Source of the DNA: Nibribacter koreensis
Lineage (GTDB): Bacteria; Bacteroidota; Bacteroidia; Cytophagales; Hymenobacteraceae
Direction of reading: 5' to 3'
Length of the DNA: 64,000 nucleotides
NCBI RefSeq assembly: GCF_039541795.1
Contig: NZ_BAABGX010000001.1
Location: 310,001-374,000, forward strand
Shown here: in pieces, positions 6,762 to 15,538 of the stretch
Position numbering within the stretch: position 1 is the first letter of the stretch
Layout: each line of letters begins with the position of its first letter
Notes under the pieces: generated by a model
Seen by the model: only the letters and a program-made list of their open reading frames with translations
Databases searched by the model: none
Told to the model about the DNA's origin: nothing
Translations under genes and position numbers: made by a program

Positions 6762-9005
6762 TTATGCGTGCACCTTGAGCTTGGCAAAACTCAATAGCAG
6801 GGTTTTCTCACCTACGCCCTCAAACTCAATGATGGCTTTAGTGCTATTGCCCTGGGTGTCCATTTTAGTAACGGTGCCAAACCCGAATTTAGGATGCTCT
6901 ACGCGCATACCCGCCTGTAGGTTAGAGGTATCACTAGGCGTAAAGTCCGGAGACGGCGTGTAGTTAGGCGCAGCGGCAGGTTTTTTGGCGGGCGTGATGA
7001 GCTGGCTCACCGGTGTTTTGCGCTGTAGCACCTTCTCAAACGGTCCGCGCTCATCGCCAAACTTGAAGTTCAGGTAGCTTGGGTCAATCTCGTCAATAAA
7101 ACGGCTTTTTTCAGCGGCCCGCAGGTTGCCCCACTGGTAGCGGCTGGTGGCGTAGGAGAGGGTCAGCTTCTTTTCGGCGCGCGTGATGGCCACGTAGAAC
7201 AGACGGCGCTCCTCCTCCAGATCAGCGCGCGACGATAGCATCATCTGGCTAGGGAACAGGTTCTCCTCCATGCCCACTATGAACACGTTCCGGAACTCAA
7301 GACCCTTGGCCGAGTGGATGGTCATCATGGTCACGTACTCGCCTTCTTCTTCTTTCTTGGTGTCTGCATCCGTCAGGAGCGCAATGTCCTGCAAGAAAGA
7401 CGGCAGGCTCTTGTCTTCTTTCTCAGGGTCATCCACAAACTCCTTGATGGCGTTCAAGAGCTCCTGAATGTTCTCATACCGGGCCAAGCCCTCCACGGTT
7501 TTATCTGAGTACAAATCATCTACCAAGCCCGAATGCTTGGCAATATAAGTAGCGGCCTCAAAGGCGTCTTTTTGCTCAGCTACAATGGCAAAACTCTTAA
7601 TCTTGGTGGCAAACTCGTCAATGGCCACGCCGGCGCGGCCCATGCCCAACTGCGAGGCATGGCTCACCACTTCCCAGATGCTGTGGTTGGTGTCATTGGC
7701 CGTCACAATCAGTTTCTCCACGGTAGTATCACCAATTCCGCGTTTAGGGTAGTTGATGATGCGGCGCAGGGCCTGCTCGTCGTTGTGGTTGATGGACAGA
7801 CGTAAGTAAGAAATCAAGTCCTTGATCTCCTTGCGCTGGTAGAACGACAAGCCGCCCACAATGCGGTACTTGATGTTCATCTTGCGCAGGGCCTCTTCCA
7901 TAGCCCGTGACTGGGCGTTGGTGCGGTACAAAATGGCGAAGTCCTCATAAGAGAGGTGCTGGTTCATCTTCTCCTCAAAGATGGCGTGCGCTACCAGCTT
8001 GCCTTCCTCGTTGTCAGAGCTGGCTTTAATCACGTCCACTAGATTGCCTTCCTCGTTTTCAGAAAAAACGTCTTTGCGCAGCTGGGCCTTGTTGTTCTTG
8101 ATGACGCTGTTCGCCGCCTTTACAATATGCTGGGTAGAGCGGTAGTTCTGCTCCAGTTTGAAAACCGCCAGCTCAGGATAGTCACGCTCAAAATTGAGGA
8201 TGTTGGTAATATCCGCACCCCTGAACGCATAGATACTCTGGGCGTCATCACCCACTACGCAGATGTTGCGGTCTTTGGCGGCTAGCTTACGGGTAATGAG
8301 GTACTGACTGTAGTTGGTATCCTGGTACTCATCCACCATCACGTATTTAAAGATGTTCTGGTACTTGTTCAAGACATCCACATGGTCCCTGAAGAGCACA
8401 TTGGTGTTGAAGAGCAAATCGTCAAAGTCCATAGCGCCCGCCTTAAAGCAACGCTCCTGGTAGGTCTTGAAAATCTGCCCAATCTTAGGTCTTAAGGCCG
8501 CCTCGTCGTCGGCCTGAATAGAAGCATCCCGCAGGTATTGGGCCACCGAGATAAGTTTGTTCTTCGCCCCGGAGATTCTGCCTAACACCACGTTTGGTTT
8601 GTAGAGCTTGTCGTCCAGGTTCATTTCCTTTACAATGTTCCTGATGAGCGTCTTGGAGTCATCAGAGTCATAGATGGTGAAATGGCTAGGATAGCCTATT
8701 TTAGTAGCCTCGGCACGTAGAATGCGGGAGAAAACGGAGTGAAAAGTGCCCATCCAGAGGTTCTTAGCCTCGGGGCCCACTACTTTCTCAATACGGCCGC
8801 GCATCTCTTTGGCCGCCCGGTTGGTAAAGGTCAAAGAGAGTATATTGAAAGGATCAACGCCCTTTTCCAGCAAATGCGCAATGCGGTAAGTAAGTACTCT
8901 GGTTTTGCCCGAGCCCGCACCGGCAATGATCATACAAGGGCCTTCAGTATTTAAAACAGCGGCGCGCTGTGACTCATTCAGGAGTTTGAGATAATCCATG
9001 CTCAC
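6762..9005 (-). CDS. pcrA: ATP-dependent DNA helicase, UvrD/PcrA family
   Basis: Superfamily 1A 3'-5' DNA helicase for nucleotide-excision repair, mismatch repair and removal of RecA filaments or stalled polymerases. The 747-aa protein has Walker A GAGSGKT (residues 29-35), TFTNRAAKEM (motif Ia), DEYQDTN (Walker B region), VGDDAQSIYAFRGA, QNYRS (motif IV) and the late VAITRAEKKL (motif VI). The C-terminal Tudor-like segment (MRVEHPKFGFGTV) is typical of PcrA. MSMDYLKLLN is the start; the second ATG two codons later is an alternative. Monocistronic by layout, with word-repeat element B1 downstream. Confidence 0.96.
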   Translation of the reverse strand: MSMDYLKLLNESQRAAVLNTEGPCMIIAGAGSGKTRVLTYRIAHLLEKGVDPFNILSLTFTNRAAKEMRGRIEKVVGPEAKNLWMGTFHSVFSRILRAEATKIGYPSHFTIYDSDDSKTLIRNIVKEMNLDDKLYKPNVVLGRISGAKNKLISVAQYLRDASIQADDEAALRPKIGQIFKTYQERCFKAGAMDFDDLLFNTNVLFRDHVDVLNKYQNIFKYVMVDEYQDTNYSQYLITRKLAAKDRNICVVGDDAQSIYAFRGADITNILNFERDYPELAVFKLEQNYRSTQHIVKAANSVIKNNKAQLRKDVFSENEEGNLVDVIKASSDNEEGKLVAHAIFEEKMNQHLSYEDFAILYRTNAQSRAMEEALRKMNIKYRIVGGLSFYQRKEIKDLISYLRLSINHNDEQALRRIINYPKRGIGDTTVEKLIVTANDTNHSIWEVVSHASQLGMGRAGVAIDEFATKIKSFAIVAEQKDAFEAATYIAKHSGLVDDLYSDKTVEGLARYENIQELLNAIKEFVDDPEKEDKSLPSFLQDIALLTDADTKKEEEGEYVTMMTIHSAKGLEFRNVFIVGMEENLFPSQMMLSSRADLEEERRLFYVAITRAEKKLTLSYATSRYQWGNLRAAEKSRFIDEIDPSYLNFKFGDERGPFEKVLQRKTPVSQLITPAKKPAAAPNYTPSPDFTPSDTSNLQAGMRVEHPKFGFGTVTKMDTQGNSTKAIIEFEGVGEKTLLLSFAKLKVHA

Positions 9006-9314
9006 AAGTATTCTTTCTGTCTAGGAGAACACAAAATTACGGAAATAAGATCACACTTCTTTGGCCATTGGCTAAGGTCTTTAGCCAGAAAGGGAAAGAA
9101 CCGCCAGTTTTGGCATCTTAAGTTTAGTCTTAGCTAGTCAAGAGGGTGACAGCATGAAAGAAATTCAGTCTTCCTGTGTGCCACCATCTGGCGATATGGT
9201 AGAGAAGATGGGTAAAAACATCCCCTCAGATTTTATGTTTGTACACAGAAGCCCTACTTTTACGGTTTGACTAAATAAATTAAAGGGCTTATAAGCCAGT
9301 TCGGGGGAACTACC
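9006..9314. other. Spacer between divergent pcrA and the 9315 gene
   Basis: 309 bp. A minus-strand TAATTTTG (9032-9039) could be the -7 box of pcrA but has no good -33 partner. A small hairpin GGCTAA/TTAGCC lies at 9070-9086. No RNA gene or coding signal seen. Confidence 0.5.
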
Positions 9315-9713
9315 ATGATTTATTTTGAGAACGACATCATCACCATCCAGTATGACGAGGCGCGTCAGCTGGTATTTACAGAATGGCACGACTTCGCCAA
9401 CAGTGAAGACTACCGCAGCATTTTAAACCTTTACCTGAAACTGGTGCAGGAAAAGCCTGTCAAACTGTGGATTGGCAATAATACTAAGGCCAAAGCCATA
9501 CGGCCCGCAGACCAGGAATGGACCGCTAAAGAATGGGCCGTGCAATTTGCGAAGGCTGGTCAACTGCGCAAAATGGCCGTGGTGGTGGCAGAAGACCTCT
9601 TCAACAAAATGGCGGTGGAGAATATGTTCATCAAGGCAGCAGGCATAGTCCCTTTTGACACCCGGTACTTCCAGAGCGTTCCAGACGCCGAGGAATGGGT
9701 ACTAGAGGACTAA
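9315..9713 (+). CDS. Small conserved-type protein, possibly STAS/SpoIIAA-like
   Basis: A 132-aa soluble protein starting MIYFENDIITIQYDEARQL. The pattern of an N-terminal beta hairpin followed by helix, strand (KLWIGNNTKAKAI), helix and strand (KMAVVVAEDLF) resembles the SpoIIAA-like/STAS fold proteins common in Bacteroidota, which often sit alone. No catalytic motif is visible. A family A palindrome begins at the base immediately after its TAA stop codon. Fold assignment is by pattern only. Confidence 0.65.
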   Translation: MIYFENDIITIQYDEARQLVFTEWHDFANSEDYRSILNLYLKLVQEKPVKLWIGNNTKAKAIRPADQEWTAKEWAVQFAKAGQLRKMAVVVAEDLFNKMAVENMFIKAAGIVPFDTRYFQSVPDAEEWVLED

Positions 9714-9753
9714 CCGATTTTAGCCTGTTTTCCAGAAAGTAGCCCAAAAACGG
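9714..9753. repeat. Family A palindrome, copy 4
   Basis: Directly abuts the TAA stop of the 9315 gene. CCGATTTTAGCCTGTTTTC on the left, GTAGCCCAAAAACGG on the right, followed by a T-rich stretch (CTACTTTTCTTTTTT), so it could serve as a terminator. Confidence 0.85.
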
Positions 9754-9795
9754 CTACTTTTCTTTTTTAGGGAAAACCATGTGCCGTTCCCATCA

Positions 9796-9827
9796 TTTGT
9801 AGCCGAACTTAAATCCCGGTACTTTTG
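9796..9827 (+). promoter_or_regulatory. Bacteroidetes-type promoter of the DUF3109 gene
   Basis: TTTG at 9796-9799, 20 nt spacer, TACTTTTG at 9820-9827: an exact match to the TTTG / TAnnTTTG sigma-A consensus of this phylum. Expected transcription start near 9834, 18 nt before the ATG at 9852. Confidence 0.8.
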
Positions 9828-9851
9828 TCCTTCTCCTGAAATTGACTTGTA

Positions 9852-10427
9852 ATGATAGTACTGCAAAATACCGTCCTCTCTGACGACTTGAAAGACAAGT
9901 TCTTTGTCTGCAACCTGGACAAATGTAAAGGAGCCTGCTGCGTGGAAGGTGATTTAGGCGCACCCCTGGAGAAAGAAGAGCTTTCTGTCTTAGCCGAAGT
10001 CTACGAACACGTAAAGCCCTACATGTCTTTAGAAGGGGTGAAGGCCGTGGAGGAGCAAGGCCTTTACATTGAGGAGTTTGACGGAGACTTTAGCACCACC
10101 ACCATTGGCAACCGTGAATGCGCCTACGCCATCTATGATGAGAACCTCACCCTGAAATGCGCCATTGAGGCCGCTTACCTGGACGGGAAAATCTCCTGGA
10201 AGAAGCCCATCTCCTGTCATTTATACCCAATCAGAATCACCAAGTACGATGGTTTTGAGGCACTAAACTATGACCGCTGGGAAATCTGCAATCCTGCCTG
10301 TTCCTTCGGGGCTGAGCTGGGCGTGCCGGTCTACAAGTTCTTGCGCGAGCCTTTGATTAGAAGATACGGTGAGGAGTGGTTCAATGAACTGGACGCCATG
10401 GTGGCCAGTGAGGAATTAGCTAAATAG
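9852..10427 (+). CDS. DUF3109 family cysteine-rich protein
   Basis: A 191-aa soluble protein of the DUF3109 family. Eight or more cysteines are spaced as in metal or Fe-S cluster binders of the YkgJ/CxxxCxxCC type: CNLDKCKGACC at residues 20-30, single Cys residues in NRECAYAIY and LKCAIE, then SCHLYP and CNPACSF. The exact ligand is unknown. A near-consensus promoter lies 25 bp upstream, so it is probably transcribed alone. It is followed by a 54-bp extended family A palindrome and converges on accC. Confidence 0.88.
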   Translation: MIVLQNTVLSDDLKDKFFVCNLDKCKGACCVEGDLGAPLEKEELSVLAEVYEHVKPYMSLEGVKAVEEQGLYIEEFDGDFSTTTIGNRECAYAIYDENLTLKCAIEAAYLDGKISWKKPISCHLYPIRITKYDGFEALNYDRWEICNPACSFGAELGVPVYKFLREPLIRRYGEEWFNELDAMVASEELAK

Positions 10428-10443
10428 TTGGTTAGAAGTTTTA

Positions 10444-10497
10444 GAGAAAGCCGTTTTTGGTCTGTTTTCAGGAAAACAGACCAAAAACGGCTTTCTC
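10444..10497. repeat. Family A palindrome, copy 5, with 7-bp stem extensions
   Basis: Core 10451-10490 (CCGTTTTTGGTCTGTTTTC and CAGACCAAAAACGG), extended by GAGAAAG on the left and CTTTCTC on the right to give a 54-bp inverted repeat. The inner GGTCTG is compensated by CAGACC. Confidence 0.9.
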
Positions 10498-10516
10498 ATT
10501 GTTAGCAGACTGCAAA

Positions 10517-10581
10517 AAGAATTGCACAAAAGAAAAGGCCCACAAACTTAGTTTGTGGGCCTTTTCTTTTGTGCAATTCTT
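10517..10581. terminator. 65-bp perfect hairpin between DUF3109 gene and accC
   Basis: Perfect inverted repeat with 32-bp arms and a single-base centre. The arms start AAGAATTGCACAAAAG and the apex is CACAAACT/AGTTTGTG. Likely a bidirectional terminator for convergent genes; it ends 5 bp before the accC stop codon. Confidence 0.8.
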
Positions 10582-10585
10582 AAGA

Positions 10586-11929
10586 TTACAATTTCGTGAA
10601 ATCGTAGTTGTCTAAGTAGCTGGTGGTGAACTCGCCAGATTTGAACCCTTCATCGTCCATCATGGCCAAGTGGAAAGGAATAGTGGTTTTTACACCCTCA
10701 ATCACAAATTCGCTCAAGGCACGCTTCATCTTCACCAAAGCCTCTTCACGCGTTTGGGCGCTTACAATTAGCTTGGCAATCATGGAGTCATAGTTGGCCG
10801 GGATGGTGTAGCCCGCATACACGTGCGTGTCTACGCGTACCCCGTGACCACCTGGTATGTGCAACGTAGTGATCTTACCCGGGCTAGGACGGAAGCCCGC
10901 CTTCGGGTCCTCTGCGTTGATACGACACTCAATGGCGTGCATTTGCGGGTAGTAGTTCTTCCCTGAGATTGGAATACCAGCGGCTACCTTGATCTGCTCC
11001 TTGATCAAGTCATAGTTCACCACTTCTTCGGTGATAGGATGCTCCACCTGAATACGGGTGTTCATCTCCATGAAGTAGAAATCCTTGTGCTTGTCTACCA
11101 GGAACTCAATGGTACCCACACCTTCATAGTTGATGGCGGCGGCACCGGCAATGGCCGCCTGGCCCATACGCTCACGCAATTCATCATCAATGAACGGCGA
11201 TGGCGTTTCCTCAATCAGTTTCTGGTGACGGCGCTGGATAGAACAGTCACGCTCAGACAAGTGGCATACCTTTCCAAACTGATCTCCCACAATCTGGATT
11301 TCAATGTGGCGGGGCTCTTCTACAAATTTCTCCAGATACATGCCGTCGTTCCCGAAAGCGGCTTTGGCTTCCTGACGGGCATCGTTCCAGGCCTTGTCAA
11401 ACTCGTCCTCAGATTTGATGATGCGCATACCGCGTCCACCACCACCGGCCGTAGCCTTGATGATGACCGGGTATTTGATTTTAGCGGCCAGTTTCTTGCC
11501 TTGCTCAGCAGAGTCCAATAGACCCTCAGAACCTGGAATGGTAGGTACGCCGGCTCTTTTCATGTACTCCTTGGCAGACGATTTGTCTCCCATGGAGTTG
11601 ATCATCTCAGGGCTGGCGCCAATGAACTTGATGCCGTTTTCGGCACAGATTCTGGAGAACTCAGCGTTTTCAGAAAGGAAACCGTAGCCCGGGTGAATGG
11701 CGTCTGCGTTGGTGATCTCAGCAGCGGCAATCAGGCTGGGCATGTTCAGGTAAGAAAGCGGGCTAGGAGCGGGACCAATGCATACGGCCTCATCTGCGAA
11801 GCGCACGTGCAGGCTTTCCTTGTCGGCGGTAGAGTAAACGGCCACCGTCTTAATGCCCATCTCTTTGCAGGTACGGATGATCCGCAACGCAATCTCGCCC
11901 CGGTTAGCGATTAGTATTTTTTTGAACAT
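10586..11929 (-). CDS. accC: Acetyl-CoA carboxylase, biotin carboxylase subunit
   Basis: ATP-dependent carboxylation of the biotin on AccB, first step of fatty-acid synthesis. At 447 aa it has normal length. N-terminus MFKKILIANRGEIALRII, ATP-grasp glycine loop KATAGGGGRGMR near residue 158, and active-site MNTRIQVEHPITE near 287. It lies downstream of efp and accB on the same strand, but a 156-bp word-repeat element separates it from accB. The pyruvate carboxylase at 41015 has a related N-terminal domain but also carries carboxyltransferase and biotin domains, so this one is AccC. Confidence 0.97.
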   Translation of the reverse strand: MFKKILIANRGEIALRIIRTCKEMGIKTVAVYSTADKESLHVRFADEAVCIGPAPSPLSYLNMPSLIAAAEITNADAIHPGYGFLSENAEFSRICAENGIKFIGASPEMINSMGDKSSAKEYMKRAGVPTIPGSEGLLDSAEQGKKLAAKIKYPVIIKATAGGGGRGMRIIKSEDEFDKAWNDARQEAKAAFGNDGMYLEKFVEEPRHIEIQIVGDQFGKVCHLSERDCSIQRRHQKLIEETPSPFIDDELRERMGQAAIAGAAAINYEGVGTIEFLVDKHKDFYFMEMNTRIQVEHPITEEVVNYDLIKEQIKVAAGIPISGKNYYPQMHAIECRINAEDPKAGFRPSPGKITTLHIPGGHGVRVDTHVYAGYTIPANYDSMIAKLIVSAQTREEALVKMKRALSEFVIEGVKTTIPFHLAMMDDEGFKSGEFTTSYLDNYDFTKL

Positions 11930-11931
11930 TG

Positions 11932-12091
11932 TTTAATGTGCTAATTAGTGGATGTGCTAATGTGCTATGACAAATAAATAATGTGCTGATGAGCTGCTTA
12001 CAATGTATTTGCAGAAAGAGGCATGCGCCTACGGATTCTGCCTAATACAAACATTAGCACATCAGCACATTAATCAATTAGCACATTAACT
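11932..12091. repeat. Composite word-repeat element C between accB and accC
   Basis: Left arm (11932-11995) repeats the word TGTGCTAATGTGCT; right arm (12051-12091) is its inverted relative (ACATTAGCACATCAGCAC). TTAATGTGCTAATT at 11933-11946 pairs exactly with 12076-12089. A smaller hairpin (GCAGAA...TTCTGC, 12011-12041) lies between. The right arm supplies the accB stop codon. Confidence 0.8.
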
Positions 12092-12577
12092 AGGATCTAC
12101 CAGGAACAAAGGTTGGTCGTACTCAACAGGCGTTGCGTTGTCGGTCAAGACTTTCACAATGCGGCCAGATACCTCAGACTCAATCTCATTGAACAGCTTC
12201 ATGGCCTCAATGATACAGATAACCTGACCTTTCTTCACCTCATCACCCACATTCACAAACGCTGGAGACTCTGGGTTGGCTGAGCGGTACATGGTACCAA
12301 TCATAGGAGCTTTGATGGCCACGTAACGGCTGCTGTCGTCTGCCGGTGCGGCAGGCGCCGATGGAGCGGCCGGAGCAGGAGCAGCCACTTGCGGGGCAGC
12401 TTGCTGCACGGGAGCAGGGGCCGACTGTTGGGCAGGAGCGCCACCTGTTACGTAGCTTACTTTCTGGTTAGGCTCACGTTGTACAGAGATCTTGAATTCT
12501 TCTGTCTCAATGTCCACTTTGTTCAAACCAGATTTCGCGATGAAATCAATGAGTTCTTGTAGTTCCTTAGCTTTCAT
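12086..12577 (-). CDS. accB: Acetyl-CoA carboxylase biotin carboxyl carrier protein
   Basis: Carries the biotin that AccC carboxylates. The 163-aa protein has an N-terminal helical region, an Ala/Pro-rich linker (about residues 48-85) and a biotinyl domain with the site EAMKLFNEIE (Lys near 127). It lies 4 bp after efp on the same strand. Its last codons and TAA stop fall within the right arm of word-repeat element C, so the repeat has replaced or formed the gene's end without harming the domain. Confidence 0.96.
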   Translation of the reverse strand: MKAKELQELIDFIAKSGLNKVDIETEEFKISVQREPNQKVSYVTGGAPAQQSAPAPVQQAAPQVAAPAPAAPSAPAAPADDSSRYVAIKAPMIGTMYRSANPESPAFVNVGDEVKKGQVICIIEAMKLFNEIESEVSGRIVKVLTDNATPVEYDQPLFLVDPS

Positions 12578-12581
12578 AGGG

Positions 12582-13145
12582 TTATTTTACTCGTTCGGCG
12601 TATGAATAAGTACGCGTGTCTACTTTAATTTTTTCGTCCATTCCAATAAACAAAGGAACGGTAATAGTGGCTCCTGTTTCTACTATGGCAGGTTTAGAAG
12701 CGTTGGTGGCCGTGTCTCCTTTGATACCAGGCTCTGTATACGTAACGGTCAGCTCAACATAGGTAGGCAGTTCAGCGGTTAACGGCGTCTCTGTCTCTGC
12801 GTGGAACAAGATAGTCACTTCCTGGCCTTCTTTCATCAAATCTGCAAAAGGAACCAACTTTTCATTCAAGGTCACCTGCTCAAAGGTGTTGGCGTCCATG
12901 AAGTTGTAGCCATAGTCATCTTTAAAGATGAACTGGTGCGGACGTTGCTCTACGCGGGCAGTAGTCACCTTGATACCAGCCGTAAAGGTATTGTCTACCA
13001 CTTTGCCGGTTTTGATGTTTTTTAATTTAGTGCGCACGAAAGCGGGACCCTTGCCTGGTTTCACGTGTTGAAACTCAGAGATGAGCCACAAGTCGCCGTT
13101 GAATTCAATGCATAGCCCGTTGCGAAAATCAGCGGTAGTTGCCAT
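12582..13145 (-). CDS. efp: Elongation factor P
   Basis: Binds the ribosome between the P and E sites and relieves stalling at polyproline. The 187-aa, three-domain protein has the loop lysine at residue 32 within HVKPGKGPAFVRTKL. Bacteria modify this residue in different ways; no epmA-like gene is in the window. It is directly upstream of accB (4 bp), an efp-accB-accC order common in many bacteria. Confidence 0.97.
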   Translation of the reverse strand: MATTADFRNGLCIEFNGDLWLISEFQHVKPGKGPAFVRTKLKNIKTGKVVDNTFTAGIKVTTARVEQRPHQFIFKDDYGYNFMDANTFEQVTLNEKLVPFADLMKEGQEVTILFHAETETPLTAELPTYVELTVTYTEPGIKGDTATNASKPAIVETGATITVPLFIGMDEKIKVDTRTYSYAERVK

Positions 13146-13194
13146 AGTAATGCGTTATTTTCAAAAAATGGGAAGCCGAAATGCTTCGTATTTA

Positions 13195-13228
13195 CACAAA
13201 AAAAATTCGGCCAAAGATAGCCGAATTT
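13195..13228 (-). terminator. Intrinsic terminator of fabH
   Basis: On the minus strand, AAATTCGGCTA pairs with the downstream GGCCGAATTT, followed by a run of eight T (the A-run at 13198-13205). It sits 41 bp after the fabH stop codon and before efp. Confidence 0.85.
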
Positions 13229-13268
13229 CTTGATTTATATAGGAAAACTGTATAAAAACACTGATGGA

Positions 13269-14267
13269 TTACTTAGGGTCATATGCCCATTTCAAGTAGA
13301 TGGCACCCCAGGTGAAGCCACCGCCAAAGGCCGCCAGAATAAGGTTGTCGCCTTTTTTTAACTGTGGCTCATACTCCCACAGACACAAAGGAATGGTGCC
13401 GCTGGTGGTATTACCGTATTTCTGGATGTTGAGCATCACTTTCTCAGAGCCCACGCCCATGCGATTGGCCGTGGCATCAATAATGCGCTTGTTGGCTTGG
13501 TGTGGCACTAACCAGGCCACATCGTCAGCGGTCAGATTGTTGCGTTCCATGACCTCGGCAGAGACGTCTGCCATGCCCTTCACGGCAAACTTGAATACCT
13601 GCTGGCCTTCCTGGTAGGCAAAGTGCTCACGGGCTGCCACGGTCTCTGCAGTGGCCGGCTTGCGGCTGCCACCTGCTTTCATGTGCAGGAACTGAGCGCC
13701 AGAGCCATCAGACTTTAAGATGCTGTCTTGGATGCCCAGCCCTTCTGTGTTAGGCTCTAGCATGACGGCTCCGCCACCATCCCCGAAGATGATGCACGTG
13801 GCGCGGTCTGTATAGTCTACAATAGAAGACATCTTGTCTGCGCCCACTATGATTATTTTCTTGTATTTGCCCGTCTCAATAAACTGAGCGCCGGTAGCCA
13901 AGGCAAAAAGAAAGCCAGAGCAAGCTGCCTGGATGTCATAGCCAAAAGCATTCACCAAACCGGTCTCAGCAGTGATGATGTTGGCCGTAGCCGGGAACAC
14001 CATGTCTGGGGTGGTGGTGGCGCAGATAAGCAGTTCTACCTCTTCTGGCTTGGTGTTGGTTTTTTTGAGAAGGTCCAGTACGGCTGGGATAGCGATGGCG
14101 GAGGTACCTTGGTTTTCGCCTTTGAGGATGCGTCTCTCACTAATGCCGGTCCTGCTGACAATCCACTCATCATTGGTGTCTACCATGGTCTCCAACTCTT
14201 TGTTGGTCATGATATAGTCAGGGGCATAGCCGCTCACGCCCGTAATTGCCGCGGTTATCTTACTCAT
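13269..14267 (-). CDS. fabH: 3-oxoacyl-ACP synthase III
   Basis: Starts fatty-acid chains by condensing an acyl-CoA primer with malonyl-ACP. The 332-aa protein has the catalytic triad Cys116 (DIQAACSGF), His in VPHQANKRI and Asn in GNTTSGTIP. C-terminus GGGFTWGAIYLKW is typical. It belongs to the minus-strand order yceD, rpmF, plsX, fabH, with 30 bp to plsX. The primer preference (branched or straight) cannot be read from sequence. Confidence 0.97.
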   Translation of the reverse strand: MSKITAAITGVSGYAPDYIMTNKELETMVDTNDEWIVSRTGISERRILKGENQGTSAIAIPAVLDLLKKTNTKPEEVELLICATTTPDMVFPATANIITAETGLVNAFGYDIQAACSGFLFALATGAQFIETGKYKKIIIVGADKMSSIVDYTDRATCIIFGDGGGAVMLEPNTEGLGIQDSILKSDGSGAQFLHMKAGGSRKPATAETVAAREHFAYQEGQQVFKFAVKGMADVSAEVMERNNLTADDVAWLVPHQANKRIIDATANRMGVGSEKVMLNIQKYGNTTSGTIPLCLWEYEPQLKKGDNLILAAFGGGFTWGAIYLKWAYDPK

Positions 14268-14297
14268 AATCTTCTGAGGCTTGTAATGGGAAAGCGC

Positions 14298-15242
14298 TTA
14301 CCTGGCGCTAAAACTTTTTTTGAGTCGCTCTGCTATCTTGGCCTCGGCCATTCTGTTAGCCAGGTGCACCATGTTGCAGATGGCCGTAGGAGTAGAGACG
14401 CCGTGGCCAATGATGGCATTGCCGTTCACGCCCAGGATGGGGCTGCCGCCTACCGCCTCATAGTTGAAACGGTCAAAGAACGGGTCAGAGATTTGCTTTT
14501 CATGGATTATGTCAAAGATAGACTCAGCCATTTTGAGGATGACGTTACCGGTAAAACCGTCACAGACAATCACGTCTGCTTTGTCATTGAACAGGTCGCG
14601 CCCTTCAATGTTACCGATAAAGTTGATGGATTTGTTTTCTTTGAGAAGCTTGTAAGTAGGCTGGGTGAGCATGGTGCCTTTCCCTTCTTCCTCCCCCAAG
14701 TTCATGAGGCCTACGCGTGGTTTGTCTATGTTGAAGACATACTCTGCGTACAAGGAGCCAATTAAGCCAAACTGGTCCAGAATCTCTGGCTTGCAGTCTG
14801 CAATGGCGCCCACGTCCAGCATGATGCCGTAGCCGCCAGACAGTTTAGGAATAAAGCTGGCAAGGGCAGGGCGTAAAATCCCTTCCACTTGCTTTACGCT
14901 AAACACAGCGCCTACCAGCATGGCACCGGTGTTACCGGCGCTGCAGAAGGCGTCTGCTTTTTTGGAGGCGAGCATGCCATACCCCACGGCAATGCTCGAA
15001 TCCGGTTTTTGTGTCAATGCTTTGGTAGGGTGCTCACCCATCTCAATCACTTGAGACGCGTGTACTACCTTAATTCTGGAGCCGGTATAACCGTGCTTTT
15101 GCAGGAGAGGGTGAATAAGGTCTTCTTTTCCAATAAGGATAATCTGTACCTCGTCTTTCAGTGTCTCAGCGGCCTTGATGGCGCCTTCTACAACAGCTTC
15201 GGGGGCAAAGTCGCCGCCCATCGCATCCAGAGCTATTTTCAT
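14298..15242 (-). CDS. plsX: Phosphate acyltransferase PlsX
   Basis: Makes acyl-phosphate from acyl-ACP for phospholipid synthesis. The 314-aa protein starts MKIALDAMGGDFAPEAVVEGA (family hallmark) and carries GNTGAMLVGA near residue 103 and the Asp/Gly-rich VIVCDGFTGNVILK. It lies between rpmF (64 bp) and fabH (30 bp); the rpmF-plsX-fabH order is widely conserved, which supports the call. Confidence 0.97.
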   Translation of the reverse strand: MKIALDAMGGDFAPEAVVEGAIKAAETLKDEVQIILIGKEDLIHPLLQKHGYTGSRIKVVHASQVIEMGEHPTKALTQKPDSSIAVGYGMLASKKADAFCSAGNTGAMLVGAVFSVKQVEGILRPALASFIPKLSGGYGIMLDVGAIADCKPEILDQFGLIGSLYAEYVFNIDKPRVGLMNLGEEEGKGTMLTQPTYKLLKENKSINFIGNIEGRDLFNDKADVIVCDGFTGNVILKMAESIFDIIHEKQISDPFFDRFNYEAVGGSPILGVNGNAIIGHGVSTPTAICNMVHLANRMAEAKIAERLKKSFSAR

Positions 15243-15306
15243 GTAAAGGGTATTTGCGTAACTATCCTACAAGTAACTAAAATAAAGCCTGAAAAGACAA
15301 GCTTTA

Positions 15307-15501
15307 TTAAGCAACAGAGGCGTAATTTTTAATAGCCACTTTACCGTTGTGGTATAAGTCACCGTCCACTACATAAGCTCTGTGGTATTGGTGAACCTCA
15401 CCCGTAGTTGGGCAGGTAGCAATAGCCTTTTCAGTAAGCTTGTCGTGCGTTCTTCTCTTATCTCTTCTGGTTTTGGAGATTTTTCGCTTAGGATGTGCCA
15501 T
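15307..15501 (-). CDS. rpmF: 50S ribosomal protein L32
   Basis: A 64-aa basic protein, MAHPKRKISKTRRDKRRTHD, with the L32 core. The usual zinc-binding cysteine pairs are mostly absent (only one Cys, in ATCPTTGE), indicating a zinc-independent form. It lies between yceD and plsX, as in most bacteria. Confidence 0.96.
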   Translation of the reverse strand: MAHPKRKISKTRRDKRRTHDKLTEKAIATCPTTGEVHQYHRAYVVDGDLYHNGKVAIKNYASVA

Positions 15502-15538
15502 CTCAGGTAATTATTACAAAATTGGTTTAAAAACTTAT

